The position numbers and the translations under genes were made by a program. From Alphaproteobacteria bacterium MedPE-SWcel (GTDB taxonomy: Bacteria > Pseudomonadota > Alphaproteobacteria > Rhodobacterales > Rhodobacteraceae), in NCBI GenBank assembly GCA_001874255.1, contig MPDC01000004.1, forward strand, positions 113,418 through 177,417: a DNA stretch of 64,000 bases, read 5' to 3'. A model generated the notes under the pieces. That model was not told the DNA's origin. It was given only the letters and a program-made list of their open reading frames with translations, and did no database searches. Shown here one piece after another: positions 28,842 to 38,126 of this stretch; within the stretch, counting starts at the first letter, position 1, and every line of letters begins with the position of its first letter.

Positions 28842-28946
28842 GTCCGCTTGCCCAAAGGCCGCTTGCCCAAAGGCCGCTTGCACAGGGTCCGCTTGCACAG
28901 GGTCGGCTTGCCGAATGGCCGCTTGCACAGAGACCGTGTGCACAGG
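28842..28946. repeat. Seven-copy 15-bp tandem repeat upstream of the AraC gene
   Basis: Seven units of 15 bp start at 28842 and run to 28946 (consensus GKCCGCTTGCNCARR). Copies two and three of the minus-strand reading are nearly identical. The unit length keeps a frame open but sits upstream of the supported start codon. Confidence 0.92.
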
Positions 28947-29350
28947 GACTGGCAGTGGCGCACATGCTCAGAGCAGTGGCAGCGGGATTAGGTTCAAGCA
29001 TTTCCGAGCCCCTCGCGGACGCACGTAGCACAGATTAACCTGTGTTAACATATTTCAAAAATTAGCATAATTGCTGCTAACCCAGCACAGGAAAGAACCT
29101 GCATTTTGCGTCAAATGCGTGCAGTATGCCCTTCGGATCGGGACTCGCACCACTCTGTCGGCCATGTCCCCAAGGCTGAGATTGGGCCATTACTATCCAA
29201 TTCAGCAAAGGTGTCAGCCTTGCTTCCGGGTAAACCCATAGTGCAAAAGGATAGCCCTCCCTGTTCAAATGGGGCGATGGCCGTTGAGTTTCGCGCCAAA
29301 TGCCTGCAACAGGTGGGATTGTTGCCAATTGAGATGAGGGTGTTGCGATC
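28947..29350. other. 404-base divergent intergenic region
   Basis: No coding sequence is supported. It contains nested palindromes at 29029-29048 and an AT-rich stretch at 29035-29085 that would suit promoters. The rest, up to the DgoK-like start, is unremarkable. Confidence 0.6.
29029..29048. promoter_or_regulatory. Nested palindromes, possible operator
   Basis: CACAG-N6-CTGTG (29029-29044) overlaps TTAAC-CTGT-GTTAA (29035-29048). Both are perfect and lie in the AT-rich part of the divergent region, so this is a reasonable operator candidate for the AraC protein or another regulator. Confidence 0.4.
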
Positions 29351-30163
29351 ATGGACCGCCAAACCGAGGCCTGGACGGCCTTCGACGCCGAACATTTTCC
29401 ACCGCGTGCATGGCGCATGGTCGGCACCACGCCCCAGAGCGCAGCCGTCGAGGTCCCGGATCTGGATGCCGCGCTCGCGCTGGGGGCCGGAGACGATCTG
29501 CTGACCTTCGCGGATGAGGCAACGGCCGCGCAAACGGTCCCGGCCAAACCCGCCGAGCTTGCTGTCACAATGTCAACGGTCCGGGATCAGCGCATTTTCA
29601 CCCTCGCCGGGCTGCGGCAGCAACGGCCCTTCGGGCGGCTGCAGGGGGCTGCGGGCCGGATCGGCGGGTTTCTCAGCCTGAACAAGGAATGGGACGGTGT
29701 GATCTGCCTGCCCGGACATCACGCCACCCACTGGGTGCAGATCAGCGCAGAAGAGGTCGTCAGCTTTGTCAGTTTCGCAACGTTGCCAGTGGTCAACGCG
29801 CTCTGCCCGGCCGACCGCCCCCGCGACGCTCTGGACGAGGCGGCCCTGGTCGAGACCCTCCATGACGTGTTGTCAAAGCCCGAGAGCCTCGCCCTGCGGA
29901 TTGCCGAGGCCCAAACGATGCGGCGCGCCGGAGTGATCTCGGACGCGGTCGCGCGGGGGCAGATCTGGGGCGCCGCCCTCGGGGCCGAGCTGGCCGCCTC
30001 CCGGCCCTATTGGCTGGGCCAGAACCTCGCGCTGATCGCCCCCGCAGCTTTGGCCGCTCCGTATCGGGCCGCCCTGATCAGCCAGCACATTCCCGTGACA
30101 GAAACGGACGAGGCCCGGATGACGCTCGCAGGATTTGTTCAGGCCCGGTCCCGTTCCTGCTAG
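29351..30163 (+). CDS. Degenerate 2-dehydro-3-deoxygalactonokinase (DgoK)-like protein
   Basis: A 270-residue protein whose middle and end look like DgoK: GFLSLNKEWDGVICLPGHHA, then WGAALGAELAASRPYWLGQN. However, where the family has the ATP-binding IAVDWGTS the N-terminus reads TAFDAEHF before RAWRM, the MRGEETQ segment reads RLQGAAG, LPGTHTKWV reads LPGHHATHWV, and TGEL reads ATLP. These changes suggest a non-catalytic relative. Its stop overlaps the convergent DinB-like gene by the shared CTAG. No sugar acid genes flank it. The family call is from memory and uncertain. Confidence 0.55.
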   Translation: MDRQTEAWTAFDAEHFPPRAWRMVGTTPQSAAVEVPDLDAALALGAGDDLLTFADEATAAQTVPAKPAELAVTMSTVRDQRIFTLAGLRQQRPFGRLQGAAGRIGGFLSLNKEWDGVICLPGHHATHWVQISAEEVVSFVSFATLPVVNALCPADRPRDALDEAALVETLHDVLSKPESLALRIAEAQTMRRAGVISDAVARGQIWGAALGAELAASRPYWLGQNLALIAPAALAAPYRAALISQHIPVTETDEARMTLAGFVQARSRSC

Positions 30164-30975
30164 GTCGACGACGGCGCGTCTGGATTGAGAAACCGGCTGC
30201 CCGGAACCGGTGGCGCCACAGGCGGGCCCGCAAAACACTGGGCCTGCGACATCCATCTACGCGCCGTGCCCGGTGTCGTGCGCAGCTGGGTGTCGGCGAG
30301 ATTGCGCACCTGTGTGACGACCTGGGCAAACTCGACGGCGCTGCCTTCGACCCGGTTGTCGTCTTGCGGGTCATTCCATTGCCAGATGGCCCCCGAGGGG
30401 GCCGTCAGGACCACATGCGGCGGCGGCAGTGGGACAGCCTGACCGCGGACCTGAAAACTCCACCCGAATGTTGCCACACCGAGATGGGCGATATTGCGGA
30501 TCCGGTCCCCCTCCTCTCGATGCTTGCCAAGAAGATCAAAGATTTCCTGCCCATGCGCCCAGGTTTCCATCTGTCTTGCCGTGATCGCGCTGAGGGCGCT
30601 CATCTCGGGCCCGACCCATTTCACGCGGGCCTTCGGATTTGCCGCGGCATAGGCGTTGGCAAGACGCTCGGCCCCGATGCGCCATTCGGCGAATAGCGCG
30701 GGGCCGCTGAGACCATCCAGCCAGGGGAATTGCATCTCCAGAATCTGGCCGCCTGCCGCCAGATCCATGGCGGCCTGGCCCAGCATCGCATCGAACGCCT
30801 CCGCCCCGGCCAATGCGGCTTCTGCGGCTGCATTGAAGAAATGGAGATGTCCCAGCACGTCGTTCACCGTCCATCCCTTGAACTGCGTCGGGGTCGTAAA
30901 GATGCGGTGCGGCTGGCCGTCCAGAACCGCCGCCAACCCCTCATATTCCTCGCGAAAATCCTGAGCCTGTTGCAT
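30160..30975 (-). CDS. TIGR03084-like DinB/maleylpyruvate-isomerase-fold protein
   Basis: A 271-residue protein with the N-terminal DinB-like helical bundle of the mycothiol-dependent isomerase superfamily. Candidate metal-binding residues are His in LGHLHFF and His in ETWAHGQEI. Function of this family is unknown; it may be a metal-dependent thiol transferase. ATG 30975 (MQQAQDFREEYEGL) follows GGAGTGGAGCAGG. An upstream in-frame opening adds basic residues with no family match. Confidence 0.72.
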   Translation of the reverse strand: MQQAQDFREEYEGLAAVLDGQPHRIFTTPTQFKGWTVNDVLGHLHFFNAAAEAALAGAEAFDAMLGQAAMDLAAGGQILEMQFPWLDGLSGPALFAEWRIGAERLANAYAAANPKARVKWVGPEMSALSAITARQMETWAHGQEIFDLLGKHREEGDRIRNIAHLGVATFGWSFQVRGQAVPLPPPHVVLTAPSGAIWQWNDPQDDNRVEGSAVEFAQVVTQVRNLADTQLRTTPGTARRWMSQAQCFAGPPVAPPVPGSRFLNPDAPSST

Positions 30976-31310
30976 CCTGCTCCACTCCTGCCCCACTCCG
31001 GCCTCACGTCTGGCGCGGCAAATGCGCCGCATTCCCCAACGTCGGCGCATTTGCGAATCCCTGCAACAGGCAAGCCGCTGCAGGACGCAACGGAAACAAT
31101 TTGATCCCACCCCCGCGAACTGTCGCCATTTTGCGGGCGCCATCCGCTAATTTTTAGTTAAATTTAAGAATAATTGCGATCTCCGTCGCCGCGTTCCTAT
31201 GCTTTCCCCGTGCGGATGGTCTGCGCCCCGTTCTAAGACAACTGAACGAAACTGCGCCACAAATCCGTGTGGTGGACTTTGGGAAAATTATTTTTGAGGG
31301 GACAACGGCA
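30976..31310. other. 335-base divergent intergenic region
   Basis: The part near 31150-31175 is AT-rich (TTTTTAGTTAAATTTAAGAA) and is the likely promoter for the Asp/His-rich protein gene. No other structure was recognised. Confidence 0.55.
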
Positions 31311-32450
31311 ATGGCGAGAGCGTCTTTTGGCTTCGGCGGATCATCCTGGGGCAAATCCTATAGCTTCGGTGGGAAATCGCATTTCGGTGGCACCTCCAGC
31401 AGCTGGAACAATGGGGGCTGGACCTACAGTTCCTTTGCGGGTTGCGAGAATAAATCCGGTTTCAAGGACGACGATCATAGCGACAAGGACGATGGCAAAG
31501 GCGACTGGGGCGCCCATTGGGGTCGCGGCAAACATCAAACCGACGATGAGGACGACGACAGCCGGGACAAGGACTGTGATGACCGCGACGACAAGTGGCA
31601 CGGCGGGCACGGCGGGCATGGCAGGCACGGCGGACGAGACCGCGACGATGAGGACCGTGGCGGACGGACCAAAAAGTGGTGGGATCGCGATGAGGATGAT
31701 CGCGGTGGCCATGGCTGCGGGCGCAAGGATGACGACAGGGACGATGACGACAGGGATGATGACGACAAGGGCGATGACGACTGCGAGCCCCCCGTCGTTC
31801 CGCCGGTAGATGATCCGGACACCTGTGACGACGATGAGACCGACACCCCGGGCGGTGAAGACGAGGGCAAGATCACGGTCGATTTCACCATCGGCGACAG
31901 TCAGCAACTGACCATGGAAGTCAGCCAGACCGCCGAAGGCACGCTGTTTTTCAAACTTGCTCCGACGTCGTGGGACAGTGAAGAGACCGACCTGGACGGG
32001 ATTTTCATGAACCTGACCGACGACAGCACTGCGGGCGGGCTTCATATCTACCCCGATGCAAACGCAATTCCCCTGACCGCACAGGAAATCAATCCCAATG
32101 GGGCGAACTCCCTGTCCGATGGCACGACCTTGTCAGAGAGCTTCGATATCGGTCTGCAATTCGGACAGGTTGAAGACAGCTCGGACGGGTTTGTGCAGAC
32201 GTTGAACTTTACGCTCTGGTCCGACGATGGTCCGCTCACACTTGATGATATCGACCTGAGCCGGATCGCTTTGGTCACCGGGCTTGATGACGACGCGCCT
32301 CAGGTCCTCGTCGGGGGTCTGACAGAGGGTGAGGACGATGCGGCGGGGGCCAGCTTGGAGGATATCCTCGGCCTGATGTCGCTGGATGTCCCGGAAGAAG
32401 ACGCGGACGAAACTGCGGCCGACGCAGACGAACTTGTGGACGTCATCTGA
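31311..32450 (+). CDS. Asp/His/Gly-rich low-complexity protein with C-terminal folded domain
   Basis: A 379-residue protein of unknown function. Residues 1-50 are Gly/Ser/Trp/Phe-rich (SFGFGGSSWGKSYSFGGKSH). About 50-165 is dominated by Asp, Arg, His and Gly with repeats such as DRDDDDRDDDD and GGHGGHGRHGG, which could bind Ca2+ or other metals. A Pro-rich hinge leads to a folded domain (about 185-330) and an acidic tail. The C-terminal domain resembles beta-rich modules seen with RTX proteins of roseobacters. No cleavable signal peptide is obvious. GAGGGGAC precedes ATG 31311. Confidence 0.75.
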   Translation: MARASFGFGGSSWGKSYSFGGKSHFGGTSSSWNNGGWTYSSFAGCENKSGFKDDDHSDKDDGKGDWGAHWGRGKHQTDDEDDDSRDKDCDDRDDKWHGGHGGHGRHGGRDRDDEDRGGRTKKWWDRDEDDRGGHGCGRKDDDRDDDDRDDDDKGDDDCEPPVVPPVDDPDTCDDDETDTPGGEDEGKITVDFTIGDSQQLTMEVSQTAEGTLFFKLAPTSWDSEETDLDGIFMNLTDDSTAGGLHIYPDANAIPLTAQEINPNGANSLSDGTTLSESFDIGLQFGQVEDSSDGFVQTLNFTLWSDDGPLTLDDIDLSRIALVTGLDDDAPQVLVGGLTEGEDDAAGASLEDILGLMSLDVPEEDADETAADADELVDVI

Positions 32451-32539
32451 GATTGACACCGGCGGATTGACGGCCACAGGTGCGGGGAACGGGGCGCAAT
32501 CAGCGCCTCGTTCTCCGGCATTTCACAGCCCCGAGGCAG

Positions 32540-32623
32540 GTCGGGGCAGAAGTCAGGGTAGAAGTCGGGGCAAGTGTCAGGGCAAGTGTCAGGGCAGACG
32601 TCCGGCCAGACGTCAGGGCAGTG
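32540..32623. repeat. Seven-copy 12-bp tandem repeat overlapping the end of the rlmL-like gene
   Basis: Seven 12-bp units (GTCAGGGCARRY consensus) run from 32540 to 32623. The last unit supplies the stop codon and last codons of the methyltransferase gene on the minus strand, so the array has grown from or into the gene end. Confidence 0.93.
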
Positions 32624-33734
32624 GATCTGTCTGGAACAGCCGCACTTTCAGCCCCCCATGTGCAATCGGCGCTCCCAAGGGCAAGAACGGCAAGGCCGTT
32701 GCACGTGCCAGTTGCGTATCACTGGTCACGATCCCCACGCGCCAACCTGAAAACCGGCTGCGCAGCGTTTCGCCCAGCGCGCCGTAGACTGCGAACAACT
32801 GCTTCTTGTTGCCGATCCGGGCGCCATAGGGCGGGTTTACCATGACCAGACCCGCAGGCCCGTCGGGGCGCTGCAGGTCGCTGACGGATGCATGGCTGAA
32901 ATGGCAGAGATCCGACACGCCGGCGCGTTCCGCGTTCTGAGCCCCCATCTCGATGACACCTGCGTTGCGGTCCGACCCGTAAAACACCTGCGACACCTCT
33001 CGGGGCGGGGCGACGGCGCTGCGCACGGCCTCCCAGCGCTCCGCACCAAAGGGTGTCAGCGATTGAAACGCAAAGGTCCGGCTGCGGCCGGCTGCCAGTC
33101 CCCGCGCCATTTCCGCCGCCTCGATCACAAATGTCCCCGACCCGCACATCGGGTCGAGCACCGGCTCCTGCCCCTGATGGCCGCAGGCCTGCAGCATCAA
33201 TGCCGCAAGCGTTTCGCGCATCGGAGCCTTTCCGACCGCAACCTTGTGACCGCGTTTGTGCAGCCCCTCCCCCGAGGTGTCGACACTGAAGATGCAGGTG
33301 TTGTCGTCGATCCTGACCTTGATGGTCACCTCTGCCTCCGGCGAGATCGGCGCGCCGAGTTCTTCGGTGATGGCCCGTTCGATCCGCTCTGTCGCGGCGC
33401 CTGCATGATAGATCTTTGACTTTTTGTTGGTGGTGACTTCGACCTTCACCGGCACGTCGGGGCGCAGGGTTTCGCCCCAGGGGAACTTGCGTGCCCTTTT
33501 GTCCAGCTGCGCCAGATGGAACGCGCGAAACGATCCAATGCGGGCCAGAACCCGCGTCGCCCCCCGCAGCATGAGATTGGCGCGCCAGACATCCGGCCAG
33601 GTTCCGTCAAAGCTCACGCCACCGGGGACCTGGCGCGCCTGCGCGAAACCAAGCATGTGGGCCTCCTGACACAGGACCTGCTCAAGCCCCGGCGTGGCCA
33701 CGAGAAAAATTTCAAAGGGAGTTTCAGTGTTCAT
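32613..33734 (-). CDS. THUMP-domain 23S rRNA guanine methyltransferase, RlmL-like
   Basis: A 373-residue protein with an N-terminal ferredoxin-like/THUMP part and a C-terminal SAM methyltransferase core. DPMCGSGTFVIEAA is the SAM-binding motif and MVNPPYG the catalytic NPPY motif for N2-guanine methylation. It corresponds to the first half of E. coli RlmKL, which makes m2G2445 in 23S rRNA. ATG 33734 (MNTETPFEIFLVATPG) is the family start. The stop lies inside a 12-bp repeat array. Confidence 0.88.
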   Translation of the reverse strand: MNTETPFEIFLVATPGLEQVLCQEAHMLGFAQARQVPGGVSFDGTWPDVWRANLMLRGATRVLARIGSFRAFHLAQLDKRARKFPWGETLRPDVPVKVEVTTNKKSKIYHAGAATERIERAITEELGAPISPEAEVTIKVRIDDNTCIFSVDTSGEGLHKRGHKVAVGKAPMRETLAALMLQACGHQGQEPVLDPMCGSGTFVIEAAEMARGLAAGRSRTFAFQSLTPFGAERWEAVRSAVAPPREVSQVFYGSDRNAGVIEMGAQNAERAGVSDLCHFSHASVSDLQRPDGPAGLVMVNPPYGARIGNKKQLFAVYGALGETLRSRFSGWRVGIVTSDTQLARATALPFLPLGAPIAHGGLKVRLFQTDPLP

Positions 33735-34006
33735 AGCGGCCCTCATAGCTGGAATCAGCGCGCGTCGGTATCCCCAAAAGCTCGGCAATTACGTCAGCAC
33801 TACAGACACATTTGACGCAGCGCAGCATGATTTCCGCCCAACCCAATGGCAGACACCGCTTTTGCTAGGGGTATTTTTATTATTTAAATTCAGATACTTA
33901 ACAAAATACTAAAAAACTAGTTTGACAATCTGCGGCCCTCGGTGAAACCTCGGGGAGAGTTGGATGAACAAACCATCCGACCTTACAGACTTTAGGGAGG
34001 AGAAAG

Positions 34007-35740
34007 ATGCGTAAGTATCTTTTGTCCGCAGTTGCAGCTGGTGCTGTGATTGCGGCAACGGGTTCGTATGCCGATGAGGCAGCGGCCCAGAAATGGATTG
34101 ACGAGGAGTTCCAGCCCTCGGTTCTGAGCAAGAGCGAACAGCTGGCCGAGATGCAATGGTTCATCAAGGCGGCCGAACCCTATTCGGGTATGGAGATCAA
34201 CGTGCTCTCCGAAGGCATTCCGACCCATTCCTACGAATCCGAGGTCCTGACCAAGGCATTCGAGGAAATCACCGGCATCAAGGTGAACCATCAGATCCTG
34301 GGCGAAGGCGAGGTCGTCCAGGCCGTGCAAACCCAGATGCAGACCAAGCGGAATCTCTATGACGCCTATGTCAACGATTCCGACCTGATCGGCACCCACT
34401 CGCGCCTGCAGCTTGCCTATAACCTCAGCGACATGATGGAAGGCGAATTCAAGGATGTGACCAACCCCGGTCTCGACCTTGATGATTTCATGGGCACCCA
34501 GTTCACCACTGGTCCCGATGGCGATCTCTATCAGCTGCCCGACCAGCAGTTCGCCAACCTCTACTGGTTCCGCAAGGACTGGTTCGACCGCGAAGATCTG
34601 CAGGCCGCCTTCAAGGAAAAATACGGCTATGATCTGGGGGTTCCGGTCAACTGGTCCGCCTATGAGGACATCGCCGAATTCTTCTCGGAGGATGTGAAGG
34701 AGGTCGACGGCACCACCATCTACGGCCACATGGACTATGGCAAGCGTGCGCCCGATCTGGGCTGGCGCATGACCGATGCCTGGCTGTCGATGGCTGGTGC
34801 AGGTTCGAAAGGCGAACCCAACGGTATCCCGATCGACGAATGGGGCATCCGCATGGAAGCGGGGTCCTGCAACCCGGCCGGCGCAAGCGTCACACGGGGC
34901 GGTGCGGCCAACGGTCCTGCTGCGGTCTACGCGATCCGCAAATGGGACGAATGGCTGCGCAAATATGCGCCTCCCGGTGCTGCCTCCTACGACTTCTACC
35001 AGTCTCTGCCCGCCCTCGCCCAAGGCAATGTGGCGCAGCAGATCTTCTGGTACACCGCCTTCACCGCCGACATGGTGAAGCCGAAGTCCGAAGGCAACAA
35101 CACCGTCGATGACAGCGGCACGCCGCTGTGGCGGATGGCGCCGTCCCCCCACGGCCCCTATTGGGAAGAGGGTCAGAAGGTCGGCTATCAGGACGTGGGC
35201 TCCTGGACGTTCCTCAACTCCACCCCGCTGGACCGCGCCCAGGCCGCATGGCTCTACGCGCAGTTCGTCGTCTCCAAGACCGTTGACGTCAAGAAGTCGC
35301 ATGTGGGCCTGACCTTCATCCGCGACAGTTCCGTCAATCACGAGAGCTTCTCGGAACGCTCCGAGAAACTCGGCGGTCTGGTGGAGTTCTACCGCTCTCC
35401 CGACCGCACGGCCTGGTCACCGACCGGTGTGAACGTGCCGGACTACCCAAAGCTGGCCCAGATCTGGTGGCAGCAGATCGGGGACGTCAACTCTGGCGCC
35501 TTCACCCCGCAGGAAGCAATGGATCGGCTCGCTCAGGAAATGGACATCACCATGGCACGGATGCAGCGCGCAGACGAGCAGGCGGATGTCTATGGCGGCT
35601 GCGGACCGCGGCTGAACGAAGAGAAGGACGCGGAATGGTGGTATGCCAATGGCGGCGCCAAGCCCAAGCTCGACAACGAGAAGCCGCAGGGCCAGACCGT
35701 GAACTATGACGAGCTGGTCGCCCGCTGGGCTGCCAACTGA
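34007..35740 (+). CDS. glpV: Glycerol-type ABC transporter, substrate-binding protein
   Basis: A 577-residue periplasmic protein with a signal peptide ending near GSYA (residue 22). It is large for a family 1 binding protein and matches GlpV of the Rhizobium leguminosarum glycerol importer. The gene order with the five genes that follow (two ATPases, two permeases, one small membrane protein) is that of GlpVSTPQU. GGGAGGAG precedes ATG 34007, and TTGACA at 33922 may be a -35 element. A hairpin follows the gene. Confidence 0.87.
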   Translation: MRKYLLSAVAAGAVIAATGSYADEAAAQKWIDEEFQPSVLSKSEQLAEMQWFIKAAEPYSGMEINVLSEGIPTHSYESEVLTKAFEEITGIKVNHQILGEGEVVQAVQTQMQTKRNLYDAYVNDSDLIGTHSRLQLAYNLSDMMEGEFKDVTNPGLDLDDFMGTQFTTGPDGDLYQLPDQQFANLYWFRKDWFDREDLQAAFKEKYGYDLGVPVNWSAYEDIAEFFSEDVKEVDGTTIYGHMDYGKRAPDLGWRMTDAWLSMAGAGSKGEPNGIPIDEWGIRMEAGSCNPAGASVTRGGAANGPAAVYAIRKWDEWLRKYAPPGAASYDFYQSLPALAQGNVAQQIFWYTAFTADMVKPKSEGNNTVDDSGTPLWRMAPSPHGPYWEEGQKVGYQDVGSWTFLNSTPLDRAQAAWLYAQFVVSKTVDVKKSHVGLTFIRDSSVNHESFSERSEKLGGLVEFYRSPDRTAWSPTGVNVPDYPKLAQIWWQQIGDVNSGAFTPQEAMDRLAQEMDITMARMQRADEQADVYGGCGPRLNEEKDAEWWYANGGAKPKLDNEKPQGQTVNYDELVARWAAN

Positions 35741-35767
35741 TCGCAGATCGGTTTCTTTCCCTGACGT

Positions 35768-35792
35768 GCCGGGCCTGAATCTCGGGCCCGGC
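35768..35792 (+). promoter_or_regulatory. Intercistronic hairpin after glpV
   Basis: GCCGGGCC (35768) pairs perfectly with GGCCCGGC (35785) around a nine-base loop. It follows the binding-protein gene by 28 bases and has no T-run. Confidence 0.6.
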
Positions 35793-35921
35793 TCCACCTT
35801 CCCCGGTCAGGTGATGCCAGCGCCTGCTGGCGGTCATTTGGCCGGGGTTTTTCCTCAGACACCACGATAGCCCGACGCACATGCTCCTCATGCGCGCAGG
35901 GCCGGAAAGTTCCACAGCACA

Positions 35922-37010
35922 ATGGCACTCGAACTCAGATCCGTGACCAAACGCGTGGGCGGCGTTCTTCATATCAAGGAAACCTCGCTCACTCTTGAAA
36001 CCGGTCACTTCAACGTCCTTCTGGGCGCCACCGGCTCAGGCAAGACCTCTCTGATCAAGATGATGGCAGGCCTGGACCCGATTGCATCCGGCACGGTCCA
36101 CATGGACGGACAGGATGTCAGCCGCCTCAGCACGCAAAAGCGCAATATCAGCCTCGTGCATCAGTTTTTCATCAACTATCCGCATATGACAGTCTACGAC
36201 AATATCGCCTCGCCCCTCAAAGTGGCAGGCATGGCAAAGTCGGAACTGGACGACCGCGTTCAGGAAGCGGCCGGGATCATGCAGCTTTCCGAGATGCTGC
36301 ACCGCCGCCCGCACGAGCTGTCCGGCGGCCAGCAGCAGCGCACCGCACTGGCGCGCGCCATCGCCAAGGAAAGCCGTGCGGTCTTTCTCGACGAGCCGCT
36401 GGCGAACCTCGATTACAAGCTGCGCGAAGAGTTGCGCGACCAGTTGCCGGACCTGTTCGCAGGGCGCGGCGCGGTGGTGGTCTATGCCACCTCGGAGCCC
36501 GAAGAGGCCCTGCTGCTCGGCGGCAAGACGGCCCTGATGCGCGATGGGCGTGTGACCCAGTTTGGTCCCACCGCAGACATCTACCGCAACCCCGAAAACA
36601 TTGGGGCCGCGCGGGTGTTCTCGGATCCGCCGATCAATACGGCCACCATCGTGAAACGCGGCAGGGATGCCCGGCTCGGCGCCGATATCTTCTGGACCTT
36701 GCAAGGCGCCGCGGCCGATTTGCGCGACGGAGAATACACCATCGCAATTCGCCCCCACCATGTGCAGCCGGTGGCGAAGGAAGCAGGTCTGGTCAGACTC
36801 AATGGCCGGGTTCAGGTGACCGAGCTGTCGGGATCGGAAAGCTCGGCGCATTTCGACCTCAGCGGCGATGCGCCAGCTGGCGGGGCGCAAACGTCCTGGG
36901 TCTCGCTCAGCCACGGAGTGCACCCCTACAAGGTCGGTGAATTGCATGATTTTTATATGGATCCCCGGGCGGCCTATGTCTTTGCCCCCGACGGGTCCCG
37001 CGTGGCGTGA
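35922..37010 (+). CDS. glpS: Glycerol-type ABC transporter ATPase GlpS
   Basis: A 362-residue sugar-type ABC ATPase with C-terminal regulatory (TOBE) region. Walker A is GATGSGKT, the signature LSGGQQQRTALARA is canonical, and Walker B is VFLDEPLANLD. The H-loop, normally THD, reads ATSEPEE with Ser191 in place of the switch His. It pairs with GlpT, whose signature is non-canonical. The gap before it (181 bases) includes the hairpin after glpV. GlpT follows nine bases after its stop. Confidence 0.88.
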   Translation: MALELRSVTKRVGGVLHIKETSLTLETGHFNVLLGATGSGKTSLIKMMAGLDPIASGTVHMDGQDVSRLSTQKRNISLVHQFFINYPHMTVYDNIASPLKVAGMAKSELDDRVQEAAGIMQLSEMLHRRPHELSGGQQQRTALARAIAKESRAVFLDEPLANLDYKLREELRDQLPDLFAGRGAVVVYATSEPEEALLLGGKTALMRDGRVTQFGPTADIYRNPENIGAARVFSDPPINTATIVKRGRDARLGADIFWTLQGAAADLRDGEYTIAIRPHHVQPVAKEAGLVRLNGRVQVTELSGSESSAHFDLSGDAPAGGAQTSWVSLSHGVHPYKVGELHDFYMDPRAAYVFAPDGSRVA

Positions 37011-37019
37011 GGCGACATT

Positions 37020-38122
<1,103 letters not shown>

Positions 38123-38126
<4 letters not shown>

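Noticed and set aside
28842..32623. Tandem arrays considered as CRISPR
   Set aside because: The units are contiguous, 12-15 bp, with no unique spacers and no cas genes in the window.
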